From PALSA-693 sp963834725 (GTDB lineage: Bacteria > Actinomycetota > Acidimicrobiia > Acidimicrobiales > Palsa-688), in assembly GCA_963834725.1 (NCBI GenBank), contig CAWICN010000001.1, positions 5,394,001-5,458,000 of the forward strand: a stretch of DNA of 64,000 bases, in the 5' to 3' direction. This document shows, piece by piece, positions 57,362 to 64,000 of this stretch. The position numbers and the translations under genes were made by a program. Numbering within the stretch: position 1 is the first letter of the stretch; each line of letters opens with the position of its first letter. The notes beneath the pieces were generated by a model. That model saw only the letters and a program-made list of their open reading frames with translations, had not been told where the DNA came from and made no database searches.

Positions 57362-58393
57362 ATGCGAGTTGGTGTGCTCACTGGCGGCGGGGACTGCCCG
57401 GGATTGAACGCGGTCATTCGGGCCGTTGTTCGTCGGGGCGAAGTTGACCATAAGGATGTGTTCGTTGGGTTTCTCGACGGGTGGCGCGGCGTCGTCGAGG
57501 ATCGCACCATGCCGCTCGACGTCGAACGCTGTCGGGGCATCCTGCCGCGTGGCGGCACCATCCTTGGAACCTCGCGGACCAATCCCTACCGGATCGAGGG
57601 CGGTGTCGCCAAGGCCCTTGACACGCTGCGAACCGAGCGCATTGACGCCCTGGTGGTGATCGGGGGCGAGGACACCCTTGGCGTGGCGAACAGACTGGCA
57701 GGCGAAGGCGTCGCCGTCGTCGGGGTGCCGAAGACCATTGACAATGACCTGGCCGCCACCGAAGTCACCTTCGGCTTCCACACCGCTGTTCAGATCGCGA
57801 CGGAAGCCATCGATCGTTTGCACACCACTGCGGAGTCGCACGACCGGGTCATCGTCTGCGAAGTCATGGGCCGCCACGCGGGGTGGATTGCGACCTACGC
57901 CGGTATCGCCGGCGGCGCCGCGGAAATCCTCGTCCCCGAGGAACCGTTCGACATCGACGAGGTCTGCCGCAACCTGAAGGCCCGCCATGCGAAGGGACGC
58001 TTCGCATCCATCGTCGTGATCGCTGAGGGGGCAGTGCCGACCGAAGGCACGATGGCTGTGGTGTCTCGCGATGTGGACCAGTTCGGGCACGTTCGTCTGG
58101 GCGGCATTTGCAATGTGGTGGCGGCGGAGATCGAGGCCCGCACGGGCTTCGAGACCCGCGTGACCATGTTGGGTCATGTGCAGCGAGGCGGGACGCCGAC
58201 CGCGTTCGACCGGGTCCTCGCTACCCGATTCGGCATCGCGGCCATCGACGCCGTGCACGATCGGGCCTTTGGTCACATGGTGGCGTTGCAGGCCGACCGC
58301 ATCGTTCGGGTGCCCCTGGCTGACGCGCTGGCCGCGCCGAAGACGGTCGACCCGAGTCTCCTTCGCGACGTAGCCGAGGTCTTCTTCGGTTAA
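57362..58393 (+). CDS. pfkA: 6-phosphofructokinase, PPi-type active site
   Basis: 343 residues with GGAGG (57350-57354) upstream of ATG 57362. It phosphorylates fructose 6-phosphate. Group A PFK motifs: TGGGDCPGLNAVIR, GGTILGTSRTNP, and EVMGRHAGWIA. Two specificity positions are decisive: Asp104 in GGEDT and Lys124 in PKTIDND, where ATP-dependent enzymes have Gly. In characterised enzymes Asp/Lys here means pyrophosphate is the phosphoryl donor, making the step reversible. The 213-base gap before the gene shows no other feature. Confidence 0.93.
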   Translation: MRVGVLTGGGDCPGLNAVIRAVVRRGEVDHKDVFVGFLDGWRGVVEDRTMPLDVERCRGILPRGGTILGTSRTNPYRIEGGVAKALDTLRTERIDALVVIGGEDTLGVANRLAGEGVAVVGVPKTIDNDLAATEVTFGFHTAVQIATEAIDRLHTTAESHDRVIVCEVMGRHAGWIATYAGIAGGAAEILVPEEPFDIDEVCRNLKARHAKGRFASIVVIAEGAVPTEGTMAVVSRDVDQFGHVRLGGICNVVAAEIEARTGFETRVTMLGHVQRGGTPTAFDRVLATRFGIAAIDAVHDRAFGHMVALQADRIVRVPLADALAAPKTVDPSLLRDVAEVFFG

Positions 58394-58434
58394 CCCCCGG
58401 GGAGGGGCCGTTCGGTCCCATGCCGGTCCGACGT

Positions 58435-59301
58435 CTACCAGTGCTTCGGTTCCGGCCCGACCGGAATATCGGTGGCGCCGGCGGCGACCAGCAGGGTGTA
58501 AAACGGGTCGAACAGTTCCGGCGTCGTCGCCACGATAAGCCGGCCCGGGAAGGTCTCCACCCGCCCTCCGGCTTCGGCGCAGATGAGCGCGCCTGCGGCC
58601 AGATCCCATGGATTGAGGCCCCACTCGTAGTAGGCGTCGTAGCGTCCGCCGGCGGTCCAGCACAGGTCGAGGGCGGCCGCCCCGAACCGGCGAAGATCGC
58701 GGACGCGGGGCAGAACGTTGGCGGCCACCGCGCCCTGCCACTCGCGGCGGGCCGGCTGGTAGCCGAAGCCGGTTGCAACCAGGGCGGTGGCCAGGGTGGA
58801 CCGGCCGGACGCAACCCGGCACGGCGCGCCGTTGCGCCGGGCTCCCCAGCCGGCGACGGCCGCCCACGTCTCGCGACGCGACGGATCAACAACGATCCCC
58901 ACCTGCGTCACCCCGCCTATCTCCGCTGCCACCGACACCGCGAACTGGGGAATGCCGAAAAGGAAGTTCGTGGTCCCGTCGAGCGGGTCCACCACCCACC
59001 TGACCCCGGACGAGCCGGGCCGGGCGGTTCCCTCCTCCCCGAGCACTCCATCATCGGGGCGACGCGAGGCCAGGAGACGGGACACGGCCGCTTCGGCTCC
59101 CCGGTCCACTTCCGACACCATGTCGGTAGCCGAGGACTTGGTGTCAACCGAACGCGGGGGGCCATCAAGGCCCTGCCGCAGAACCGCTGCGGCGGCGATC
59201 GAGCAGGCCAGCGCCACCCCGGCGAGCTCGGTCAGCAGCGCATCCCGGGGGTTGTCACCCGGCGGCGGCCCGAACACGTCGGCGACGGTCGGACCGTCCA
59301 T
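58435..59301 (-). CDS. Inositol monophosphatase family protein
   Basis: About 288 residues on the reverse strand; ATG 59301 is used, GTG 59307 is possible. The family's metal-site motifs are GEEG (DGVLGEEGTARPG), VVDPLDGTTNFLFGIPQF, and WDLAAGALICAEAGGRVETF. Enzymes of this family hydrolyse inositol, histidinol, fructose-1,6-bisphosphate or PAP phosphates; sequence alone does not fix the substrate here. The start codon lies at the edge of a tandem-repeat array. Confidence 0.9.
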   Translation of the reverse strand: MDGPTVADVFGPPPGDNPRDALLTELAGVALACSIAAAAVLRQGLDGPPRSVDTKSSATDMVSEVDRGAEAAVSRLLASRRPDDGVLGEEGTARPGSSGVRWVVDPLDGTTNFLFGIPQFAVSVAAEIGGVTQVGIVVDPSRRETWAAVAGWGARRNGAPCRVASGRSTLATALVATGFGYQPARREWQGAVAANVLPRVRDLRRFGAAALDLCWTAGGRYDAYYEWGLNPWDLAAGALICAEAGGRVETFPGRLIVATTPELFDPFYTLLVAAGATDIPVGPEPKHW

Positions 59302-59302
59302 C

Positions 59303-59459
59303 GTCACGTCGGCCTCGTCACAATGGCCACCGTCACATCGGCTTCGTCACATCGGCCACCGTCACGTCGGCCACCGTCACACCGGCCTCGTCACATCGGC
59401 CACCGTCACGTCGGCCACCGTCACGTCGGCCATCGTCACGTCGGCGATCGTCACGTCGG
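59303..59459 (+). repeat. 14/15-bp tandem array between the phosphatase gene and ltaE
   Basis: Ten and a half units of GTCACGTCGGCCACC, with 14-base variants and scattered substitutions, run from the start codon region of the reverse-strand phosphatase gene to 56 bases before ltaE. The whole divergent promoter region is therefore repeat DNA. Confidence 0.93.
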
Positions 59460-59503
59460 GGGAGCGAGCTGTCCGGGGAAACCAACAGTGACCAGTTGTA
59501 GCG

Positions 59504-59509
59504 TACCGT
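59504..59509 (+). promoter_or_regulatory. Putative -10 hexamer for leaderless ltaE
   Basis: TACCGT ends six bases before GTG 59516; no Shine-Dalgarno is present. Confidence 0.4.
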
Positions 59510-59515
59510 GGCGCG

Positions 59516-60532
59516 GTGCTGGTCGACCTGCGCTCCGACACCGTGACCCGACCGACCCCGGAGATGCGCCGGGCCATGGCCGAGGCCGAGGTCGGCGACG
59601 ACCAGTACGGAGAGGATCCGACCGTCAACCGGCTGCAGGAGACTTTCGCCGAGCTGACCGGGACGGAAGCGGCTCTGTTTGTCCCGTCGGGCACGATGGC
59701 CAATCAGATCGCCCTGCGGGTGCTCGTCCGTCCCGGCGACGCCGTCGTCGCCGGGGCCAGGCAGCACCTCGTCCTGTACGAAGCCGGCGCCGGTCCACGG
59801 AACGCCGGCGTGACCTGGCTCACGCTGCCCGACCATGGCGGAAGCTTCGATGCCCCGGCCGTGGAGGGACTGATCGAGGCGGGCGCTCACCACCAGCCGC
59901 CGGTCACGGCGATCGCCGTCGAGGACACCCACATGGCGGCGGGCGGCACGGTTTGGGACCCGGACCGGTTGGCGGCAGTCAGCAAGGTGGCCGCCCGCCA
60001 CCGCCTCCCGGTGCATCTCGATGGCGCCCGCCTGTGGCACTCCGCCATCGCCAGCGGCCAGACGCTCAGGGAACGAGCGGCCCCCGCGACGACGGTCACC
60101 TGCTGCCTCTCCAAGGGTCTCGGCGCGCCGATCGGCTCGGTGATCGCTGGACCGGAGGATCTCATGGCGGCGGCCCGGGTGGAACGCAAACGGCTCGGCG
60201 GCGCCATGCGGCAGGCCGGGGTGATAGCGGCGGCCGGTCTGGTGGCCATTCATCAGGGTTTCGAACGTCTGGCCGAGGACCATGAGCGAGCTCGACGCCT
60301 CGCCGGCGCGGTGTCCGAGCACTGGCCGGAGACGGGACTCGACCCGAAGACCGTCGCCACCAACATCGTCCTCTTTCCCCACGCCAATCCCGGAGCCCTG
60401 CTCGCTCATTTCGAGAGCGACGGTGTCCTGGCCGGCACGGTGGCACCTGGAGTGGTGCGCCTCGTCACCCATGCCGATGTCGACGATGCGGGTATTGAGG
60501 TGGCGTGCCGGACGATCGCAAGCGCCCCGTAG
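59516..60532 (+). CDS. ltaE: Low-specificity L-threonine aldolase (PLP, fold type I)
   Basis: 338 residues from GTG 59516. The enzyme splits threonine or allo-threonine to glycine and acetaldehyde. It has the family's N-terminal DLRSDTVTRPTPEMRRAMAE and VGDDQYGEDPTVNRLQE, FVPSGTMANQIAL, VEDTHMAAGG, HLDGARLWHSAIA, and the Schiff-base lysine in CCLSKGLGAPIGSVI. The usual HI in the first active-site loop is HLVLYEAG here. It stands alone. Confidence 0.92.
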   Translation: MLVDLRSDTVTRPTPEMRRAMAEAEVGDDQYGEDPTVNRLQETFAELTGTEAALFVPSGTMANQIALRVLVRPGDAVVAGARQHLVLYEAGAGPRNAGVTWLTLPDHGGSFDAPAVEGLIEAGAHHQPPVTAIAVEDTHMAAGGTVWDPDRLAAVSKVAARHRLPVHLDGARLWHSAIASGQTLRERAAPATTVTCCLSKGLGAPIGSVIAGPEDLMAAARVERKRLGGAMRQAGVIAAAGLVAIHQGFERLAEDHERARRLAGAVSEHWPETGLDPKTVATNIVLFPHANPGALLAHFESDGVLAGTVAPGVVRLVTHADVDDAGIEVACRTIASAP

Positions 60533-60603
60533 CCGTCAGCTGCGCCGGGAACGACGTGCCTGCTCCGGGCCCGCGGTTCCCCGATGCGGCTGCGCCCCCC
60601 GAT

Positions 60604-60609
60604 TAGGGT
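60604..60609 (+). promoter_or_regulatory. Putative -10 hexamer for the PIG-L gene
   Basis: TAGGGT ends six bases before GTG 60616; no Shine-Dalgarno is present. Confidence 0.45.
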
Positions 60610-60615
60610 CTGCCC

Positions 60616-61323
60616 GTGACCGACCTGGTGAGCGAGGTGCCCGGCCGGGTCCTCGCCGTATACGCCCATCCTGACGATCCCGACGTGTCGGCCGGCGGGA
60701 CCCTGGCCCGGTGGGCGGCGGGTGGCGCGGAGGTTCACGTCTGCATTTGCGCCGATGGCGACAAGGGATCGCTGGATCCGGGGACCGATCCGTTACAGCT
60801 GGTCGCCCGGCGACGGGCGGAGGTGGCGGCGTCCGGCGCCATCCTCGGCGTCGCGGCTCACCACTGGCTGGGATTTCGCGACGGTGAGCTCGAAGATGAT
60901 CGCGAGCTGCGAGGCCGGCTGGTGGCCCTCATTCGGGATCTGCGTCCCGACGCGGTCGTGGCGCCCGACCCGACAGCCCTCTACTTCGGCCAGCATTACG
61001 TCAACCACCGGGATCATCGGGTGGTCGGCTGGGCGGTCCTCGACGCGGTTTCCCCGGCGGCCGGCAACCCGCATTACTTCCCGGAGGTAGGCCCCCCCCA
61101 CCAGGTCGGCGCGGTGTACCTGTCGGGGACGCTTGAAGCCGACGTGGTGGTTGATATTTCCGAGACCATCGACATCAAGGCGGCCGCCATCGCCTGCCAT
61201 TCCACCCAGGTGGGAGACAGCGGCGAGTGGCTGCGAGGTGCGGTCCGCCAGCGGGCCGAGGACGCCGGGCGAGGGGCCGCGGTCCGCTTCGCCGAGGCCT
61301 ATCGGCTGGTCCAGCTCGGCTGA
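60616..61323 (+). CDS. PIG-L/LmbE family N-deacetylase
   Basis: 235 residues from GTG 60616. The zinc motif AHPDDPDVSAGGTLARW at the N-terminus and HYVNHRDHRVVGWAVLDAV (later His) define the LmbE fold. Actinobacterial members include MshB (mycothiol synthesis), Mca (mycothiol conjugate amidase) and others acting on GlcNAc-type substrates. AHPDDPD with Pro before the second Asp differs from the AHPDDE of MshB/Mca, so the substrate is open. Confidence 0.88.
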   Translation: MTDLVSEVPGRVLAVYAHPDDPDVSAGGTLARWAAGGAEVHVCICADGDKGSLDPGTDPLQLVARRRAEVAASGAILGVAAHHWLGFRDGELEDDRELRGRLVALIRDLRPDAVVAPDPTALYFGQHYVNHRDHRVVGWAVLDAVSPAAGNPHYFPEVGPPHQVGAVYLSGTLEADVVVDISETIDIKAAAIACHSTQVGDSGEWLRGAVRQRAEDAGRGAAVRFAEAYRLVQLG

Positions 61324-61411
61324 CCGCACCGCACCGGCCGGACCCGGAGAGGGACCAGGCCTATCGGCTTTCCCGGCCCGATGACCGCGCCAAGACCCGC
61401 CCGGACAGACG

Positions 61412-61470
61412 TCACTGGACAGAGGCCTTTAGGGCAGAGGCCAGTGGACAGCGGCCTTTTAGGGCAGAGA
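61412..61470 (+). repeat. ~29-bp imperfect tandem repeat upstream of dinB
   Basis: Two copies of a unit containing TGGACAG-GGCCTTTAGGGCAGAG lie in the 196-base gap before dinB, differing by a one-base insertion and a few substitutions. No LexA box is visible in this gap. Confidence 0.75.
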
Positions 61471-61519
61471 CATTCGTGAGGTGGCCGATTGAAGCGGCCG
61501 GCTCTGGCAGACTGCGGAC

Positions 61520-62863
61520 GTGCCGTCCCACCAGGCGACGAGGACGATCCTGCACGTCGACATGGACGCGTTTTACGCGGCGGTGGAGGTCCTCGATCGC
61601 CCCGAGCTGGCAGGCCAACCAGTGATCGTCGGGGGAACGGGTCGGAGGGGCGTGGTGGCGTCTTGCAGCTACGAGGCCCGGGCCTACGGGGTGCGCTCAG
61701 CCATGCCCTCCCTCCGGGCTCGCCAGCTTTGCCCGCACGCCGTCTTCCTCGCCGGCCGCTTCCATCGTTATGCCGAGATCAGCCAGCGCATCCATGCGGT
61801 GTTCCTGGAGTTCACGCCGCTCGTTGAGGGCATCTCCCTCGATGAGGCCTTCCTCGATGTGACCGGTGCCGAGCGTCTGTTTGGGCCGGCTCCAGAGATC
61901 GCCGCCGCCATCCGCGCCCGTATCGGATCAGAGCTCGGGCTGTCATGCTCCGTCGGTGTTGCTCCGGTGAAGTTCATGGCCAAGCTGGCCTCGGAAGCGG
62001 CCAAGCCGCACGCCAGCGTCCACGGCGTGGTTTCAGGCCCCGGCATCGTCGTGATCCGGCCGGGCGCGGAGTTGCGCTTCTTGCATCCGCTGCCGATCGA
62101 GGCGCTCTCGGGGGTCGGGCCGGCCACAGCGAGCCGTCTGCGCAGCCTGGGGGTGTCGACGGTAGGTGACCTGGCGGCGGTTCCACCGGCCGTGCTCGAG
62201 ACCGCGGTGGGCCGGGCTCATGGAAGGCAGCTCGGTCAGCTGGCCCGCGGCGTCGACGATCGGGCCGTCGACCCCGATCGCGCCGTCAAGTCGGTGAGTC
62301 ACGAGGAGACCTATCCCACCGACCTCTATGACCGGGCCGAGTTGCGCCAGGAGATCGTGAGGATGGCCGACTCAGTGGCGAGCCGGTTACGACGAGCCGG
62401 CCTGGCCGGCCGGACGGTGACCTTGAAGGTTCGCGCTGCGGATTTCACCACCCGCACCCGGTCCCGGAGCGGCCCTGAACGTCTCTCCGACGCGGCGGCG
62501 ATCGCAGCCCGAGCCGTGGCCCTGCTCTACGCCGAGGATCTGAGCCGCGGCGTGCGGCTGCTCGGTGTGGGCGTGTCGAATCTCACCGAGATCGGCGCCG
62601 AGCCCGCCCACCAGATGCGCCTCGATCTCGACGGGCCGGCGGGTGGTAAGGAAGAGCTGTGGGAGCGGTCCTGGCGTGACGCGTCCCGTGCCGTTGACGC
62701 CATCCGGGGCCGCTACGGCGACGGGTCGGTGGCTCCGGCTACCCTGCTCGGATCCGGCGGCCTGCGCCTCAAGCGCCCGGGTGACACCCAGTGGGGTCCG
62801 GTCGCGGACAGCGACTCCCTGGCCGCCCCTCCGGGCAAGACGCGGGCGACCGATGAGAAATAG
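61520..62863 (+). CDS. dinB: DNA polymerase IV (Y family)
   Basis: 447 residues from GTG 61520. Pol IV performs translesion synthesis. The catalytic carboxylates are in HVDMDAFYAAVEVLD (palm, near residue 13) and EGISLDEAFLDVTGAE (Asp-Glu pair, near 110). SCSYEARAYGVRSAMPSL is the fingers motif and the helix-hairpin-helix thumb is ALSGVGPATASRLRSLGV. The little-finger domain runs from about 250 to 360. The last ~60 residues are a Gly/Asp-rich tail; a clear beta-clamp motif is not obvious to me. Confidence 0.95.
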   Translation: MPSHQATRTILHVDMDAFYAAVEVLDRPELAGQPVIVGGTGRRGVVASCSYEARAYGVRSAMPSLRARQLCPHAVFLAGRFHRYAEISQRIHAVFLEFTPLVEGISLDEAFLDVTGAERLFGPAPEIAAAIRARIGSELGLSCSVGVAPVKFMAKLASEAAKPHASVHGVVSGPGIVVIRPGAELRFLHPLPIEALSGVGPATASRLRSLGVSTVGDLAAVPPAVLETAVGRAHGRQLGQLARGVDDRAVDPDRAVKSVSHEETYPTDLYDRAELRQEIVRMADSVASRLRRAGLAGRTVTLKVRAADFTTRTRSRSGPERLSDAAAIAARAVALLYAEDLSRGVRLLGVGVSNLTEIGAEPAHQMRLDLDGPAGGKEELWERSWRDASRAVDAIRGRYGDGSVAPATLLGSGGLRLKRPGDTQWGPVADSDSLAAPPGKTRATDEK

Positions 62864-62920
62864 TCCCGCGTTGCTGTAGGTTATGAGCGGCGCGAAAATG
62901 GCGTCGACGGAGGATACAAG

Positions 62921-63298
62921 GTGCCGCTGAACGAGCACGAAGAGCGCATACTGCACGAAATCGAGCAGCGCTTCCTCGCACACGATCCCGAGTCCGCCAA
63001 CCGGCTCCGTTCCACCACCCTTCCGAAGTACCTGGCCCGCAATTGTCGATGGGCCGCGCTCGGTTTCCTGGTGGGGCTGGTGGTGTTGCTGGTGGGCTTC
63101 GCCTCCAACTGGATTGTCGGGGTGTTCGGTTTCGCTGTCATGCTCGGTAGTGCCATCGTCTTGACCCACAACGTCCGGCGCATGGGCCAGCACGGGTTCC
63201 GCCAGTTGAGCGACTCGCTACGGGGCCGCGGCCTCAGCCAGGCGATCGATGACGCGGCCCGCCGGTTCAAGCGCCGTTTCGGAGGGGACGAGTCCTGA
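62921..63298 (+). CDS. DUF3040 membrane protein
   Basis: 125 residues from GTG 62921, preceded by GGATACAAGG. DUF3040 proteins are actinobacterial, begin with a conserved PLNEHEERILHEIEQRF helix and have two transmembrane segments (about residues 44-62 and 65-82: LGFLVGLVVLLVGFA, VGVFGFAVMLGSAIVL), with a basic cytosolic tail. Function unknown. It commonly lies near dinB and the mraZ/division cluster, which may begin beyond this window. Confidence 0.88.
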   Translation: MPLNEHEERILHEIEQRFLAHDPESANRLRSTTLPKYLARNCRWAALGFLVGLVVLLVGFASNWIVGVFGFAVMLGSAIVLTHNVRRMGQHGFRQLSDSLRGRGLSQAIDDAARRFKRRFGGDES

Positions 63299-63345
63299 CT
63301 TGTGGCGCCGGTCCGGGATCGGCGCCGGCGCCCAGTTCGGACCAC

Positions 63346-64000
63346 TCAGCGCAAGGCGTGGGCAGCTGAGGGCTTGGTCGACCATGGACTCCGGGCGATC
63401 CTTTGACCCGGCGCGGAGCCGCCCTGCGCCAGACCGAATCCCATCCCGGGGCGAAGCCCGGGGTGAGGGATCAGGGCCCAGATGATCAATTGGCGGGCGC
63501 TGGCGCTCCGAAACAGCCCCTGGCGGATCTCGCGGGCGACGACCCTGGCCTCGCGGGCGCGCCCAGCCGGCACGGATGGGGCGAACGTCGCTTCGGTGGC
63601 CAGGCGGCCCAGGCGTCGTACCCCACCCGGCAGCCAGGCGGCGGGGTCGCGCAGCCGCCCGACCAGAAGACCTCCGGCCCGTTCGGCGAACTCCACGTCG
63701 GTCTCGCCGGGGGCCGGCTTGCCGCCCCACCACCCGAGCATGTCGGTCACGTCGGCCCAATAGGAACGCACCAAAGCGCCGGGGTTCCCGCGAGCACGCC
63801 ACCTCCGGATCAGCCATCCGCCCCGGCGCACGACGGTGACGATTAACGACCACACGCCGAATACCCCCAGGAGAATCAGGAAGACGGTCCACGCTGTGCT
63901 GCGGTGATGCCCGGTCACCGAAGCTGCCTGGTTTCCGGCCACGGTGGTTCCCGTGCCCGCCCCGCCGCCTCTCAGGCCCAGGGGCAACTGGCCCAGGTTG
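63346..64000 (-). CDS. C-terminal part of a transglutaminase/DUF4129-like membrane protein
   Basis: The reverse-strand frame is open from the window edge to a stop at 63346-63348, so the 5' end is missing. Seen here are a short Gly/Thr-rich linker, one transmembrane helix (AWTVFLILLGVFGVWSLIVTVV) followed by basic residues, then a cytosolic DUF4129-like domain (RSYWADVTDMLGWWG, GETDVEFAERAGGLL, LATEATFAPSVP). This layout closes the TgpA-type transglutaminases of actinobacteria; the catalytic domain would lie outside, so the identity is provisional. Confidence 0.65.
   Translation of the reverse strand, partial: NLGQLPLGLRGGGAGTGTTVAGNQAASVTGHHRSTAWTVFLILLGVFGVWSLIVTVVRRGGWLIRRWRARGNPGALVRSYWADVTDMLGWWGGKPAPGETDVEFAERAGGLLVGRLRDPAAWLPGGVRRLGRLATEATFAPSVPAGRAREARVVAREIRQGLFRSASARQLIIWALIPHPGLRPGMGFGLAQGGSAPGQRIARSPWSTKPSAAHALR

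Noticed and set aside
61324..61519. A LexA box in front of dinB
   Set aside because: I found no CGAAC-N4-GTTCG-like site in the gap, so SOS control of dinB is not supported by this sequence.

Overview
The window is a dense, very G+C-rich bacterial chromosome segment with almost entirely single-copy housekeeping genes. Gene order and content point to Actinomycetota. The evidence is: rpsB-tsf-pyrH-frr-cdsA-dxr-rseP-ispG-proS; rimP-nusA-ylxR-infB-rbfA-truB-ribF-rpsO-pnp; dapB/dapA-rnj-ftsK; lexA facing a LysM cell-division suppressor and nrdR; Mycobacterium-style LexA boxes; many GTG/TTG starts; and starts that look leaderless. The composition (type 3 ProS, PPi-type PFK, DUF3040, DUF5679, Eis-like protein) fits a deep-branching class such as Acidimicrobiia, but that placement is inference. 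I see no prophage, insertion sequence, CRISPR array, rRNA or tRNA.

Layout. 1-1920: end of comM and dprA. 2188-11498: translation (rpsB, tsf, frr), pyrimidine (pyrH), phospholipid (cdsA) and MEP isoprenoid (dxr, ispG) genes, plus the site-2 protease rseP. 11551-14272: Eis-like acetyltransferase and proS. 14313-22053: a promoter/attenuator-like leader and the rimP-nusA-ylxR-infB-ylxP-rbfA-truB operon. 22159-28184: ribF, arfB (reverse), rpsO, pnp and an M16 peptidase. 28518-36364: dapB, a di-iron ferritin-like protein, dapA, rnj and ftsK. 36492-43987: thrB, a zinc-ribbon miniprotein, rimO, pgsA, cinA, thpR and an orphan molybdenum hydroxylase subunit. 44203-52404: recA carrying an intein, miaB, miaA, dapF, hflX and dapC. 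52444-57148: a VOC protein (reverse), dapD, dapE, lexA (reverse), the SOS LysM gene and nrdR. 57362-64000: pfkA, an inositol-phosphatase family gene (reverse), ltaE, a PIG-L deacetylase, dinB, DUF3040 and the end of a transglutaminase/DUF4129-like gene (reverse).

How it fits together. dapA, dapB, dapC, dapD, dapE and dapF together encode the whole succinylase route from aspartate semialdehyde to meso-diaminopimelate. lexA, recA, the LysM gene and dinB are SOS-type functions; lexA/LysM and recA have visible LexA boxes, dinB does not. Ribosome assembly and RNA-decay genes sit in the usual actinobacterial order.

What stands out. (1) A full-length homing-endonuclease intein in recA at the site used by the Mycobacterium tuberculosis RecA intein, with Ser instead of His at the penultimate position. 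(2) Unrelated short tandem repeats throughout, both between genes and inside essential ones (cdsA, rimP, truB, nrdR, a molybdenum hydroxylase), often touching a start or stop codon. (3) A 45-bp AT-rich perfect palindrome upstream of ftsK. (4) A recurring TAnnnT hexamer 6-9 nt before start codons, suggesting leaderless mRNAs. (5) Three single-base frameshifts (ylxR, truB, ftsK) in G/C runs, probably sequence errors. (6) A DapF whose first catalytic Cys is Ser.
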